From positions 43,039 through 107,038 of the forward strand of contig CAZQHK010000014.1 of NCBI GenBank assembly GCA_964593455.1: a DNA stretch of 64,000 bases. The letters are read 5' to 3'. This document shows positions 26,166 to 35,383 of the stretch, piece after piece. This DNA comes from CAZQHK01 sp964593455 (GTDB lineage Bacteria > Muiribacteriota > CAYSPT01). The position numbers were made by a program, and so were the translations under genes. Position 1 is the stretch's first letter. Each line of letters opens with the position of its first letter. The notes beneath the pieces are model-generated. The model did no database searches. It saw only the letters and a program-made list of their open reading frames with translations, and was not told the DNA's origin.

Positions 26166-26648
26166 ATGGCTAAAAGGATATTCCTGGACCTGGAGGCTTG
26201 CGTTGGTTGCAGAACTTGCAGCGCGGCCTGCTGGTACACACATAATGAAACTGAAAACATTTTTCATGAGGATATGAGTGAGCAGGCCTTTCTTCCTCTC
26301 ATCTGTCGTCACTGCGAAGATGCTCCATGCCTGGCTGCCTGCCCTACAGGCTCTTTGGAGAAGGTGGGGGAAGACGGTTTGGTTAAACGACATTCATTCT
26401 TGTGCGTTGGGTGTAAGAGTTGCGTGTTAGCCTGTCCGTTCGGAACTATCAAGCCTGAGACTTCGTGTCGGGTTATATCCAAATGCGATCTCTGCCCGCC
26501 ACGGCTTCAGGCGGGAAAAAGACCGGCCTGTGTGACCGCGTGCCCGGCCGACGCTCTCAAGTTCGCAGAACTTGAAGAACTGGAGCAACAGGGGTATCGG
26601 CAAGTTGAATCACGTCAGATAACTCGTAGCCTGTGGAAGAGGAGGTAG
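26166..26648 (+). CDS. Ferredoxin-like subunit with four 4Fe-4S motifs (HycB/FdhB type)
   Basis: 160 residues with the DMSO-reductase/formate-dehydrogenase electron-transfer layout: CVGCRTCSAAC at 12-22, CRHCEDAPCLAAC at 47-59, CVGCKSCVLAC around 80-90, and CDLCPP with CVTACP near 107-125. It most likely bridges the molybdopterin-type protein to the hydrogenase arm, as HycB does in formate hydrogenlyase. GAGAGGA precedes the ATG. Confidence 0.9.
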   Translation: MAKRIFLDLEACVGCRTCSAACWYTHNETENIFHEDMSEQAFLPLICRHCEDAPCLAACPTGSLEKVGEDGLVKRHSFLCVGCKSCVLACPFGTIKPETSCRVISKCDLCPPRLQAGKRPACVTACPADALKFAELEELEQQGYRQVESRQITRSLWKRR

Positions 26649-26654
26649 CTCAAG

Positions 26655-27590
26655 GTGCCAAAGCCGTTTCAGGACCTAGCCTATATGTTTCTCATAATCG
26701 CCGTGTTCCCGGGCTTCTTCTTCACGGCGGTTTGCGGTCTGGCGTCATCTTGGATTGACCGGAAGGTTACTGCCAGGGTCCAATGGCGGACAGGTCCGCC
26801 ATGGTATCAGCCCTTGGCGGATATCCTGAAACTTCTCGGCAAAGAGACGATACTACCGGAAAGTGCCAGGAGAACCGGATTCTTTTTCGCGCCTATCATT
26901 GGACTAGCGGGAGTTACGTTGCTGTCCACACTGCTCTGGTGTATCAACCTTAATTACCAGGTCGGATTTGTGGGTGACTTGATTGTCGTTCTCTACCTGC
27001 TGCTACTGCCGCCCATCGGTGTGATCCTGGGTGGCAGTTCGTCGGCAAATCCTTTCGGCGCAGTAGGAGCTTCTCGTGAAATGAGCCTGCTTCTGGGATA
27101 TGAATTGCCGTTCCTGTTGTCTCTGGGAGTCGTGATTATCAAGTCGGGGCTTAACATCGATCTGGAGAATATTATGAGCGCCGGTCCGGTTGTGGGGAGT
27201 ATTTCAGGTGTTCTGGCTTTTATCGTGGCAATTTTATGTGTTCAGGCCAAACTGACCATGGTTCCCTTCGACTGCCCTGAAGCGGAGTGCGAGGTAATGG
27301 AAGGCCCATACATCGAGTATTCGGGAACGCCCCTGGCGATAATAAAACTGACCAGAGCGATGATGTTGTTTACCTTACCGATATTCCTCATTACTGTCTA
27401 TCTCGGAGGGTTTGGTATCGGAGCCGACGCCATCTGGGGTGTGCTGAAGTATGTCGGCATACTGGTGCTGATTGTGGTGATAAGAAACACCAATCCCAGG
27501 GTGAGAATCGACCAGGCGGTCCGGTTCTTCTGGGGGCCGGTTACCTTCATCGCTGTGGCGGCTCTCATTTTGGCCCTGCTCGGGTTATAG
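26655..27590 (+). CDS. NuoH/HycD/MbhM-like membrane anchor subunit
   Basis: 311 residues with about eight hydrophobic helices. It carries the NuoH family features WIDRKVTARVQWRTGP near the N-terminus and the acidic loop VPFDCPEAECEVMEGPYIEYSG. This subunit docks the hydrophilic hydrogenase arm and forms the start of the ion path toward the antiporter-like subunits. GTG start after GGAGGT, seven bases past the ferredoxin gene. Confidence 0.93.
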   Translation: MPKPFQDLAYMFLIIAVFPGFFFTAVCGLASSWIDRKVTARVQWRTGPPWYQPLADILKLLGKETILPESARRTGFFFAPIIGLAGVTLLSTLLWCINLNYQVGFVGDLIVVLYLLLLPPIGVILGGSSSANPFGAVGASREMSLLLGYELPFLLSLGVVIIKSGLNIDLENIMSAGPVVGSISGVLAFIVAILCVQAKLTMVPFDCPEAECEVMEGPYIEYSGTPLAIIKLTRAMMLFTLPIFLITVYLGGFGIGADAIWGVLKYVGILVLIVVIRNTNPRVRIDQAVRFFWGPVTFIAVAALILALLGL

Positions 27591-27601
27591 GAGTGAAGCA
27601 G

Positions 27602-28015
27602 ATGAGTTTGTTTAGCTGGGCACTGAAAAAATCCCTATGGGTTTTTCATGTCCCCACGGGAGCGTGCAATAATTGCGATATTGAGATTCTCGATCTTCTT
27701 ACCCCCCGGTACGATGTCGAGAGATTTGGAATTAAACTGGTCGGAACGGTACGTCACGCGGATGTTTTACTCATTACGGGATGTGTAACCCGGAAATGTT
27801 TGCCGCGGTTGCTCAGAATTTATGAACAGGCTCCCAAACCCGTCAAAGTGGTGGCGTTCGGGGCCTGTGGTTGTTCCAGCGGGATATTCAGGGACAGCTA
27901 CAACGTTGTCGGGCCGGTGGACAAGTGGATTCCGGTTGATGCCTATATCCCCGGATGTCCGCCGAAACCCGAAGGGATGATAGATGCCGTTGTTAAACTG
28001 ATCGGTACTATGTAA
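27602..28015 (+). CDS. [NiFe]-hydrogenase small subunit, NuoB/EchC/MbhJ-like
   Basis: 137 residues containing the four cysteines of the proximal [4Fe-4S] cluster: GACNNCDIE (Cys22, Cys25), GACGC and PGCPPKPEGM. The size is that of group 4 small subunits, which keep only one cluster. ATG 27602 is preferred because GGAGTGA lies seven bases upstream and the longer frame from 27287 runs inside the NuoH-like gene. Confidence 0.93.
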   Translation: MSLFSWALKKSLWVFHVPTGACNNCDIEILDLLTPRYDVERFGIKLVGTVRHADVLLITGCVTRKCLPRLLRIYEQAPKPVKVVAFGACGCSSGIFRDSYNVVGPVDKWIPVDAYIPGCPPKPEGMIDAVVKLIGTM

Positions 28016-28031
28016 GTAGTGAAACGTATAC

Positions 28032-28496
28032 GTGCCGGACATGAGGGGAGAGACGCAGAAAGTGGAGGTTTTTAACGTTCCGGAAAAGCTCAACGAGCGT
28101 TTTGGGAAAGATATCTCGGTACTTGAAATCTCGGAGAAGCGTTTCGTTGCAGTGGTGGCTCCCGAGAATATGGTGAAGGTCTGCCGGTATGTTTTCCGGG
28201 ACCTGGGGGCCAGGATGAGTACGGCTACCGGAATAGACCAGCGGTCCAGCGTAGAATTGATGTACCATTTTTCGTTGGATGCCCACAATATGGTTGTTTC
28301 TATCAAAACCTTTGCTTCCAAACCGGACTGCACTATAGATTCTTTTGGTGCCGAGGTACCGGCGGCGGTCTATATCGAACGGGAAATCTCCGAGATGCTG
28401 GGAGTTACGTTCCGCAATCATCCGGATCCCCGGCACCTGGAACTACCCGATGATTGGCCGGTCGGCAAGTTTCCCTGGAAGAGGGGAGAGCTATGA
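28032..28496 (+). CDS. NuoC/EchD/MbhK-like 30-kDa subunit
   Basis: 154 residues of the NADH dehydrogenase 30-kDa family, with the motif YIEREISEMLGVTFRNHPDPRHLELPDDWP. (The run is quoted in part: key residues are E-R-E-I-S-E-M and H-P-D-P-R.) It sits at the interface of the small and large subunits. No convincing Shine-Dalgarno precedes GTG 28032 or ATG 28041; a GTG at 28062 after AGGGGAG is a third option, so the start is uncertain by up to ten codons. Overlaps the large subunit by four bases (ATGA). Confidence 0.85.
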   Translation: MPDMRGETQKVEVFNVPEKLNERFGKDISVLEISEKRFVAVVAPENMVKVCRYVFRDLGARMSTATGIDQRSSVELMYHFSLDAHNMVVSIKTFASKPDCTIDSFGAEVPAAVYIEREISEMLGVTFRNHPDPRHLELPDDWPVGKFPWKRGEL

Positions 28497-29695
28497 GTGT
28501 AACGATACCGATTGGACCGTATTTTCCCTCCCTGGAAGAACAGCAGTTCTTTGAACTGCAGGTCGATGGTGAAACGGTCAAGAGCGCCGATTTTCACATT
28601 GGATACAATCACCGGGGAATAGAATGGATATCAACCCGGAAGACCTTCGATCAGATACCGTTTCTGGTGGAGCGGATCTGTGGTATCTGCAGCGCTTCCC
28701 ATCCCGCAGCTTTTGTTCGGGCGGTTGAGGAAATTTGCGGAACGGAAGTGCCTGAAAGGGCACTTTTCATCCGGTCGCTGATACTGGAACTGGAAAGAAT
28801 ACAAAGCCATCTTCTATGGGTCGGTCTGGGAGGACATTTTATCGGGTACAATACCGTCTGGATGTGGGCCTGGAAATACCGGGAACCATTGCTCCAGTTG
28901 TTCGAAAAACTGACCGGTAACCGTAATCACTATGCCATGTCAAAAGTCGGGGGGGTACGCCGAGATGTCAGTGATGCTCTCATTCCGGAGATCGATACCC
29001 TTATGGACGAGATCATGGTTAAGGTGGAGATGTTGACTGGGGCCGTTCTCGACGATCCTGTTATTCACGCCAGGTTGAAAGTCGGGCCGCTCTCAAAAAA
29101 GCAGGCTATTGATTACAGTGTCGTCGGTCCGACCGCTCGCGGTGCCGGTTTGATGATAGATGTCCGCTTAAATGAGCCCTATGCCGCCTATGATAAGATC
29201 GGGTACAAGATTGTTACTCAAATGGAAGGTACGGTTATGGCCCAGGCGGTGGTCAGGCTTCTGGAGTTGGCGCACTCGATCGACCTGGTAAAAGAAATGG
29301 TGGCCAAGATGCCCGCCGGCCCGTGGTGTGCCGAGGTAGGAGAAGTCCCCGAAGGTGAAGGAATCGGCCGGGTGGAAGCTCCCCGCGGTGAAGCGTTTCA
29401 CTATATCCGTTCGGATGGAGGAAACTATCCTATCAGGCACAAGGTGCGGGCTCCCACGTATGTCAATCTGCCTTCGGTACAGGCCATGATTAAGAACTGT
29501 AAACTCGGTGATTTCCCATTGATACTTGCTTCGATAGATCCCTGTTTCTGTTGTACCGACCGGATGGTGGTTTTGAACACGAATATCGGCCGGCATCGGG
29601 TGAAGCTGGATGATCTTCTCATGTTGAGTTGGGAGGAGACCGAACGGCTCCGGAAAAAGTTCGGCCGTGCAACCCATGTTTGGCCTGAACTGTAG
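28493..29695 (+). CDS. Group 4 [NiFe]-hydrogenase large (catalytic) subunit, HycE/EchE/MbhL-like
   Basis: 400 residues with both active-site motifs intact: L1 RICGICSASH (Cys63, Cys66, His70) and L2 DPCFCCTDR (Cys351, Cys354, Arg357). All four Ni-Fe ligands are present, so this should be a true hydrogenase and not a complex I NuoD or a sulfur-reducing relative that lost ligands. The lack of a fused NuoC domain resembles Ech/Mbh more than HycE. About 43 residues follow L2, giving little room for a cleaved maturation tail. Translationally coupled to the NuoC-like gene. No hyp maturation genes lie in the window. Confidence 0.93.
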   Translation: MSVTIPIGPYFPSLEEQQFFELQVDGETVKSADFHIGYNHRGIEWISTRKTFDQIPFLVERICGICSASHPAAFVRAVEEICGTEVPERALFIRSLILELERIQSHLLWVGLGGHFIGYNTVWMWAWKYREPLLQLFEKLTGNRNHYAMSKVGGVRRDVSDALIPEIDTLMDEIMVKVEMLTGAVLDDPVIHARLKVGPLSKKQAIDYSVVGPTARGAGLMIDVRLNEPYAAYDKIGYKIVTQMEGTVMAQAVVRLLELAHSIDLVKEMVAKMPAGPWCAEVGEVPEGEGIGRVEAPRGEAFHYIRSDGGNYPIRHKVRAPTYVNLPSVQAMIKNCKLGDFPLILASIDPCFCCTDRMVVLNTNIGRHRVKLDDLLMLSWEETERLRKKFGRATHVWPEL

Positions 29696-29713
29696 GGGAA
29701 AGGAGATATTGCG

Positions 29714-31651
29714 GTGCAAGAGATACAATCCGGTGGAGAGGTTTTGAATTCCTTACTCTTGCCTATACTCCTGCCTATTGCGGGAGCTATAGTATGCTTG
29801 ATTTTGCCGGGGAAACGGTATCTCCGTGGTGGCGCTGCGTTTCTCTGTTCGATCATGACGTTGCTCGCAGTCCTCATATACTGTACCCCGCCTCTCGAGC
29901 TGGAGAGCACATGGGAGCTCATGGGAGGTATCAAATTTACACTGGCCGCCGATTCACTCAGTTCATTCGTACTGTTGTGGGTGGCTATTTTCGGCGTTCT
30001 GGTAACCATGTTCTCCATTACGTATATGGATGGGCATGAGGGAGAGCATCTGTACTATCCGGAGATATTGATTTGTCTGGCTGCTTCGGCGGGGGCTGTT
30101 TTAGCCAGGAACTGGATTGTCTTTATTTTTTTCTGGGATATCGTTCTTCTCGGCCTTTACGGGCTGATACTTCTTGGAAAGAAAACGAACGCGGAAGCGT
30201 CACGGAAAACATTGATACTGGTTGGGTTGTCTGACTTTGCCCTTTTGCTCGGAGTTATTCTTCTCTGGAATGTGACTGATAGCCTCAATGTCATTCCAGT
30301 GCTACCGGTAGCACTAAAGGGTCGTAAAACAATTTTGGCATTCCTTCTCATGGCGCTCGGCGCCCTCACCAAGGCCGGGTCATACCCTTTTCACACCTGG
30401 CTGCCGGCTATGGCCAAGGACACTCCGTCACCGGCGGTGGCACTTTTACCGGCCAGCCTTGATAAACTGCTGGGAATATACCTGTTGACCAGGCTGGTTT
30501 TGAACGTTTTCGTGATTACCCCGGGGTCGGCCATGAGCCTACTGTTGATGGCTATCGGGGCAGCCACCGTATTGGGAGCTGTTTTGATGGCCCTCATTCA
30601 ACATGACCTGAAGAAGCTGATGGCTTTTCATGCTATTTCCCAGGTTGGATACATGGTACTGGGAATAGGTACCGCGCTTCCCATTGGAATTGCCGGCGGA
30701 CTTTTGCATATGCTGAACAACGCTATTTATAAAAGCTGCCTGTTCTTGTGCGGGGGTGTGGTTGAAAAAAGGACCGGTACCACAGAAATTGCCAAACTGG
30801 GAGGACTGGCGGCGTGTATGCCGCTTACTTTCGGGGCTTGTATCATTGCCTCGCTTTCAATTTCGGGAATTCCTCCACTGAACGGATTTTATTCCAAGTG
30901 GCTCGTTTACCAGGGGGTTATCGAGGTATCCAGGAACGGCCATGCGGTTATCTGGATATTCTTGTTGGCGGCGCTTTTCGGCAGCGCGTTCACACTGGCC
31001 TCGTTTATGAAAGTCATTTTTTCGGCCTTCCTGGGTAAACGGCCGGAGAAACTGGCCGCGCCGCGTCCGGCCGGCTTCTTCATGGGATTTCCATTAATCA
31101 TCCTGGCATTGCTCTGCGTCGTCTTTGGGCTTTTTGCTCAGGAGATTCCCATAAGCAAATACATCCTACCTTCTATTAACACAGAAAGCATAAGCATCAT
31201 TGGACGGTGGGAAGCCGATCAGGCCACAGTGCTTCTCATCTTCGGCATGATTTTGGGACTGCTAGTCTATCTCATCGGAAATATCAGTAAACTCAAAGTT
31301 TCTCCAACCTACATCGGCGGCGAGCAGTTGACGGACGACCAGCTCCGGATAGACGGGACCCAATTCTATGGTCCCGTTCGCCGGCAACCAGGTCTGGCCC
31401 GCGGATATGAGGAAGCTGAAAGCGGCGCATTTGATTTCTACGTCCAGGGAACCATTGTTTTGAATAAGATGACAAAAACTGTTCACCGCTCTGTTGACGG
31501 GTTGATCGACCGGTTGACCGAGGCTGTGGGAGAGCTGACTATGGAAACCGGCAATCTGCTTGGAAAAGCGCATACCGGATCACTTCCGGCGTATATTTCC
31601 TGGTCACTGGTTGGATTACTTTTGATTTTAATCTACTTGTTTATCGGGTGA
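29714..31651 (+). CDS. NuoL/MrpA-N-like antiporter subunit
   Basis: 645 residues with about 14-16 hydrophobic helices. The proton-antiporter core is present: LTKAGSYPFHTWLPAMAKDTPSP with the key Lys and His, HDLKKLMAFHAISQVGYM and SISGIPPLNGFYSK. A soluble-looking C-terminal extension of about 90 residues (from about 530) contains amphipathic helices before one last membrane helix, reminiscent of the lateral helix of NuoL or EchA. With the following gene it reconstitutes MrpA, which is a single fused protein in many bacteria. GTG start after AAAGGAG. Confidence 0.88.
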   Translation: MQEIQSGGEVLNSLLLPILLPIAGAIVCLILPGKRYLRGGAAFLCSIMTLLAVLIYCTPPLELESTWELMGGIKFTLAADSLSSFVLLWVAIFGVLVTMFSITYMDGHEGEHLYYPEILICLAASAGAVLARNWIVFIFFWDIVLLGLYGLILLGKKTNAEASRKTLILVGLSDFALLLGVILLWNVTDSLNVIPVLPVALKGRKTILAFLLMALGALTKAGSYPFHTWLPAMAKDTPSPAVALLPASLDKLLGIYLLTRLVLNVFVITPGSAMSLLLMAIGAATVLGAVLMALIQHDLKKLMAFHAISQVGYMVLGIGTALPIGIAGGLLHMLNNAIYKSCLFLCGGVVEKRTGTTEIAKLGGLAACMPLTFGACIIASLSISGIPPLNGFYSKWLVYQGVIEVSRNGHAVIWIFLLAALFGSAFTLASFMKVIFSAFLGKRPEKLAAPRPAGFFMGFPLIILALLCVVFGLFAQEIPISKYILPSINTESISIIGRWEADQATVLLIFGMILGLLVYLIGNISKLKVSPTYIGGEQLTDDQLRIDGTQFYGPVRRQPGLARGYEEAESGAFDFYVQGTIVLNKMTKTVHRSVDGLIDRLTEAVGELTMETGNLLGKAHTGSLPAYISWSLVGLLLILIYLFIG

Positions 31652-31680
31652 TAGGTGTCTTGTGATTGGAGGATATGATA

Positions 31681-32229
31681 ATGCTCCTTCTCCTCGCGGT
31701 GCTGCTGTTCGTGGTGATCGCCGCTATCGTGGCAGTGGAGTGTAAAGATCTCCTCTCTTCGGTAGTGGCCCTGGGAGCGGTTGGGTTTGGACTGACGGTA
31801 TCTTTCCTCCTCCTTATGGCTCCTGATGTAGCTATCGCCCAGATCGTCGTTGAGATACTCAGTCTGGTTTTGCTGGTTGTGACTATTAATAAGACAACCA
31901 GAAAAGATACCACCGGTATCGGAAAGACGGTGGGAGAAAAATTTATACTGGGAGCCGTTATGGTGTTTTTACTTATTTTCCTGACACTCGGGACGCGGGC
32001 TGTTATCACGATTCCCTTCGGTGACCCGCTAATGACGGTCTCTCGGTATTATATCAGCTCCTGGCGTGAAGTTACACGGGCGGCCAACAGGGTAACAGCG
32101 GTCCTTCTTGATTTCAGGGCTTATGACACCCTGGGAGAGGCAACTGTGCTTTTTACCGCTGTTTTGGGAGCCCTGGCTGTGCTGAGAGGAAATGGCAGGC
32201 GGTCCGGAAAGAAAGGTGAAAGCCAATGA
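31681..32229 (+). CDS. MrpA C-terminal-like subunit (MbhD/MbhE-type)
   Basis: 182 residues, with three N-terminal helices and the conserved short segment DVAIAQIVVEILSLVLL typical of the DUF4040/MbhD part of MrpA, then a second hydrophobic domain like MbhE. ATG 31681 has GGAGG eight bases upstream; the TTG at 31666 lies before that site. The 3' end overlaps mrpB by four bases (ATGA). Confidence 0.82.
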   Translation: MLLLLAVLLFVVIAAIVAVECKDLLSSVVALGAVGFGLTVSFLLLMAPDVAIAQIVVEILSLVLLVVTINKTTRKDTTGIGKTVGEKFILGAVMVFLLIFLTLGTRAVITIPFGDPLMTVSRYYISSWREVTRAANRVTAVLLDFRAYDTLGEATVLFTAVLGALAVLRGNGRRSGKKGESQ

Positions 32230-32672
32230 ATGGGATGTCTATCATCGTCAAGACGATAGCCCGGCTGTTGGCGGGATTTGTTTTCTTGTTCGGTGTGTAC
32301 CTGGTATTGTTCGGTCACCTTTCACCCGGCGGCGGCTTTGCCGGAGGCGTGGTCATCGCCGCTTCATTCGTCCTTCTTCTGCTGGCCTGTGGGAAAGAAC
32401 TGACGGTAGATATTTTCGATTACGAACAGGCGTCGATGATGGAAAGTCTGGGTGCTCTCCTCTTTCTGGGCGCCGGCCTTTCCGGGGCACTAAACTCGTG
32501 GTTCTTTACTAACCTCAGGGCAGGGACCATGTGGTCCGGAGGAACACCGGGCCAGCTCTTGAGCGGTGGAATGATCCCGTTTTGCAATATAGCTATCGGC
32601 ATGAAGGTCGGTGCGGCACTGTTCGCAATTATCCTGGTGTTGACTGCTTTCAAGAGTCCTAAGAAGGAGTAG
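32226..32672 (+). CDS. mrpB: Na+/H+ antiporter subunit MrpB (MbhF-like)
   Basis: 148 residues, four predicted helices, with the family motif GHLSPGGGFAGGVV near residue 30 and a later glycine-rich LSGGMIPFCNIAIGMKVG. Part of the Mrp membrane module that exchanges Na+ and H+; in hydrogenase complexes it couples the redox energy to ion pumping. Start overlaps the preceding stop. Confidence 0.9.
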   Translation: MNGMSIIVKTIARLLAGFVFLFGVYLVLFGHLSPGGGFAGGVVIAASFVLLLLACGKELTVDIFDYEQASMMESLGALLFLGAGLSGALNSWFFTNLRAGTMWSGGTPGQLLSGGMIPFCNIAIGMKVGAALFAIILVLTAFKSPKKE

Positions 32673-32679
32673 ATCGGGA

Positions 32680-33051
32680 ATGGAAGAGAGTATTATGAAC
32701 GGCTATGGAATAAACCTCGTTTATGTGGCCAGCCTGATCCTTATTTCTATAGGACTTTATTGCGTTGTGGTCAAGAAGAACCTGATCAAAATCATAATTG
32801 GACTAGGGATAATGGAGTATGGAGTAAACCTCTTCTTCATCCTCATCGGGTATCGTCATGGCGGCACCGCTCCCATTATGGATGAAATGGTTACCGATGC
32901 AATTTTTGTTGACCCGCTACCGCAAGCGTTAGTCCTGACGGCAATCGTTATCGGGCTGGCTGTTACTGCGCTTATGGCCGCGATCACCGTACGCCTGTAT
33001 GAAAAATACGGGACTCTGGACATCACCGAGATGCAGCAGCTGAAAGGATGA
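32680..33051 (+). CDS. mrpC: Na+/H+ antiporter subunit MrpC (NuoK-like, MbhG)
   Basis: 123 residues with three helices. The NuoK family pattern is IIIGLGIMEYGVNLFFI with a buried Glu, then DPLPQALVLTAIVIGLAVTA (exactly the segment conserved in MrpC). An alternative start at ATG 32695 would remove five residues. Seven bases separate it from mrpB and seven from mrpD. Confidence 0.93.
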   Translation: MEESIMNGYGINLVYVASLILISIGLYCVVVKKNLIKIIIGLGIMEYGVNLFFILIGYRHGGTAPIMDEMVTDAIFVDPLPQALVLTAIVIGLAVTALMAAITVRLYEKYGTLDITEMQQLKG

Positions 33052-33058
33052 GACTGGG

Positions 33059-34618
33059 ATGAGTTGGGTGAGTTTCAAGGTTGACTATATCGTCCTCTTT
33101 ATAGCTCTTCCTCTGGCGGTTGCGTTTGGTATCCCCCTGATCAAGAAACTGGGTCGCCGAACAACGGAGGTCCTGGCTGTAGGGGTTCCCCTCGTCCTGA
33201 CCTGCCTGGCTGTTTGGCGGGTGGAGAGCGTACGTCTCATGGCGTTTAAAGGCAAGGCGATTGTCTATCCGGTAGGCGAATGGTTCGCCAAGTATCTGCT
33301 TGAATCGGGAGAAGTAACCGACAAAATACCTTTAGGAATAAACCTGGTTCTTGACAGTCTCAGCCTGCTCATGCTGCTGGCTGTCAACCTGGTGGCTCTC
33401 GGAGCGATTTTCTACTCGATTAAATACATCGATCATTATACCGGTGAGTATAAATACTACTCCTTATTTATGCTCATGCTGGCCGGGATGAATGGCGTTC
33501 TCCTTACAGGAGATTTATTTAATCTCTTCGTGTTCCTGGAGATTGCTTCCATAGCTTCCTATGCCCTGGTAGCCTTCGGATGTGAAAGTGAGGAATTGGA
33601 AGCATCCTTCAAGTACATGATTCTCGGCACCGTCGCCTCCACCATGATTCTGATGGGAATCGCTTTAGTGTATGGAGTTACCGGAGCTTTGAACATGGCT
33701 TATATTGCCAACGTAATAAAGGATCAGGGTAACAATGCGGCACTCCTTTTTGCCGGCGGTCTCTTCCTCTTTGGGTTTGGTCTCAAGGCGGCGCTGGTGC
33801 CTTTCCATGCCTGGCTGCCTGATGCTCACCCCAGCGCTCCGGCGCCGGTTTCGGCTGTTCTGTCCGGGATATTGATCAAAGCTATCGGTCTGTACGCACT
33901 GGTCAGGCTGACATTTAACGTTTTCGGTTTTAATGACACCTTTGCTGCCGTGTTTTTGGTCATGGCGGTATTTTCAATGATTATCGGAGCAGTCCTGGCG
34001 CTTCGGCAGAAAGATATCAAGCGGTTGATGGCCTACTCTTCCATCTCCCAGATGGGATATGTACTCCTGGGATTGGGCCTCGGTACTCCACTTGGCATCG
34101 TGGCCGGTCTGTTCCACCTGTTCAACCATTCAATCTTCAAGTCATTGTTGTTTCTCTGCGCCGGCGCGGTCGAGTACCGTACCGGAACCAGGAACATGGA
34201 AGAACTGGGAGGATTAGGGGAGAAGATGCCCGCTACCGGTCTGGCATCAGTAGTCGGATCTCTGGCCATATCGGGGGTTCCCCCCTTCAACGGTTTTTTC
34301 AGCAAGGCGCTGATCGTTTTGGCCGCCATTCAGTCTACCAGGTACGATCTGGCTATACTGGCTATCGTGGTGGGCATTGTGACCCTGGCCTATTATCTGA
34401 GGATGCAGCGGCTGGTGTTTTTCGGAAAAGCCGGTTCTAAGCACTCGGGGCTCAGGGAAGTTCCCGGGTTTATGGTAACGTCTATGCTCTCACTGGCAGC
34501 TCTGTGTGTGATTCTTGGTCTTTGTTTCTCGTCTTTCATGACGAGGGTAGTGGACCCGGCAGCCAAGGTTGTAGACAACGGTACCGAGTACTCGCGCCTG
34601 CTAACTGCCCAACATTAA
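33059..34618 (+). CDS. mrpD: Na+/H+ antiporter subunit MrpD (MbhH-like)
   Basis: 519 residues and about 14 helices. It has the antiporter signatures FVFLEIASIASYALVA with the key Glu, GFGLKAALVPFHAWLPDAHP with Lys and His, IKRLMAYSSISQMGYVLLG, and SGVPPFNGFFSK. It is one of three NuoL/M/N-like channels in this operon. The GAT-GAG-spaced ATG lies seven bases after mrpC. Confidence 0.94.
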   Translation: MSWVSFKVDYIVLFIALPLAVAFGIPLIKKLGRRTTEVLAVGVPLVLTCLAVWRVESVRLMAFKGKAIVYPVGEWFAKYLLESGEVTDKIPLGINLVLDSLSLLMLLAVNLVALGAIFYSIKYIDHYTGEYKYYSLFMLMLAGMNGVLLTGDLFNLFVFLEIASIASYALVAFGCESEELEASFKYMILGTVASTMILMGIALVYGVTGALNMAYIANVIKDQGNNAALLFAGGLFLFGFGLKAALVPFHAWLPDAHPSAPAPVSAVLSGILIKAIGLYALVRLTFNVFGFNDTFAAVFLVMAVFSMIIGAVLALRQKDIKRLMAYSSISQMGYVLLGLGLGTPLGIVAGLFHLFNHSIFKSLLFLCAGAVEYRTGTRNMEELGGLGEKMPATGLASVVGSLAISGVPPFNGFFSKALIVLAAIQSTRYDLAILAIVVGIVTLAYYLRMQRLVFFGKAGSKHSGLREVPGFMVTSMLSLAALCVILGLCFSSFMTRVVDPAAKVVDNGTEYSRLLTAQH

Positions 34619-34631
34619 GGGAGGGGCTGGA

Positions 34632-35129
34632 ATGAAGAAAGTTGTTGTTTTCATACTGTTCCTGGCGGTCTGGCTCCTTCTGAGCTGGCCGGTAGGGGAT
34701 CAGGTTTTTTGGCAGTCGCTGGTGTCCGGAGTGGTGATAGCGCTCCTGACAACGTTTATCTTCGGCGACCTGCCCATTGAATCTGCGAATAAATTCCTGA
34801 ACCCAAAACGGTATTTCCTTTTCCTGGTATATGTGCCGTATCTCTTCTGGCAGATCATTAAGGCTAATTTCGATGTTGCTTTTCGGGTTATTCATCCGGA
34901 ACTGCCTATCAAACCGGGAATAGTGAAGGTCAAGACAGGGCTTAAGACCGACATTGCCAAGACGTTCCTGGCCAATTCAATTACCTTGACTCCCGGGACA
35001 CTGACGGTAGACATCGAGGGAGACACGCTCTATATCCATTGGATTTGGGTTGACTCGAAGGATGTCGAGGGCGCCACGAAGGCTATCGTCAGCAAGTTTG
35101 AAGGATTGCTCAAGGGGGTGTTCGAGTGA
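34632..35129 (+). CDS. mrpE: Na+/H+ antiporter subunit MrpE (MbhA-like)
   Basis: 165 residues, with two N-terminal helices and a cytoplasmic domain carrying the family motifs YVPYLFWQIIKANFDVA and FLANSITLTPGTLTVD. GGGAGG lies before the ATG. The stop overlaps the GTG start of mrpF (GTGA). Confidence 0.92.
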   Translation: MKKVVVFILFLAVWLLLSWPVGDQVFWQSLVSGVVIALLTTFIFGDLPIESANKFLNPKRYFLFLVYVPYLFWQIIKANFDVAFRVIHPELPIKPGIVKVKTGLKTDIAKTFLANSITLTPGTLTVDIEGDTLYIHWIWVDSKDVEGATKAIVSKFEGLLKGVFE

Positions 35130-35383
35130 ACGTGTTTCTGCTGATCCTGGTGGCCTTGTGTTTCATGTGCCTGTACCGTATTCACGCGGGACCCTCTGCT
35201 CCTGACAGAGTGGTGGCGGTAGACATCATGGGCAATATCATTATCGGGATACTGGCGTTGCTGGTTGTTATTCCGAATGGACGGGGCTTTTTCATCGATA
35301 TAGCACTGTCTTTCGCGCTTCTGGCTTTCATCGGGACCATAGTGCTGGCAAAATACCTGGAGGGGCGGCCGTTAGATGAGTAG
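35126..35383 (+). CDS. mrpF: Na+/H+ antiporter subunit MrpF (MbhB-like)
   Basis: 85 residues with three helices. It matches MrpF by RIHAGPSAPDRVVAVDIMG near the N-terminus and FIDIALSFALLAFIGTI toward the C-terminus. GTG start overlapping mrpE; the 3' end overlaps mrpG by eight bases. Confidence 0.92.
   Translation: MNVFLLILVALCFMCLYRIHAGPSAPDRVVAVDIMGNIIIGILALLVVIPNGRGFFIDIALSFALLAFIGTIVLAKYLEGRPLDE

Noticed and set aside
22391..29695. Classical formate hydrogenlyase (hyc) operon
   Set aside because: There is no HycE-type fused large subunit and no formate dehydrogenase catalytic residue, and Mrp genes are present; Ech/Mbh-like organisation fits better.
29168..30018. Long minus-strand frames opposite the hydrogenase large subunit and the NuoL-like gene
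   Set aside because: Shadow frames of well-supported genes; compositions are implausible and there is no start signal.
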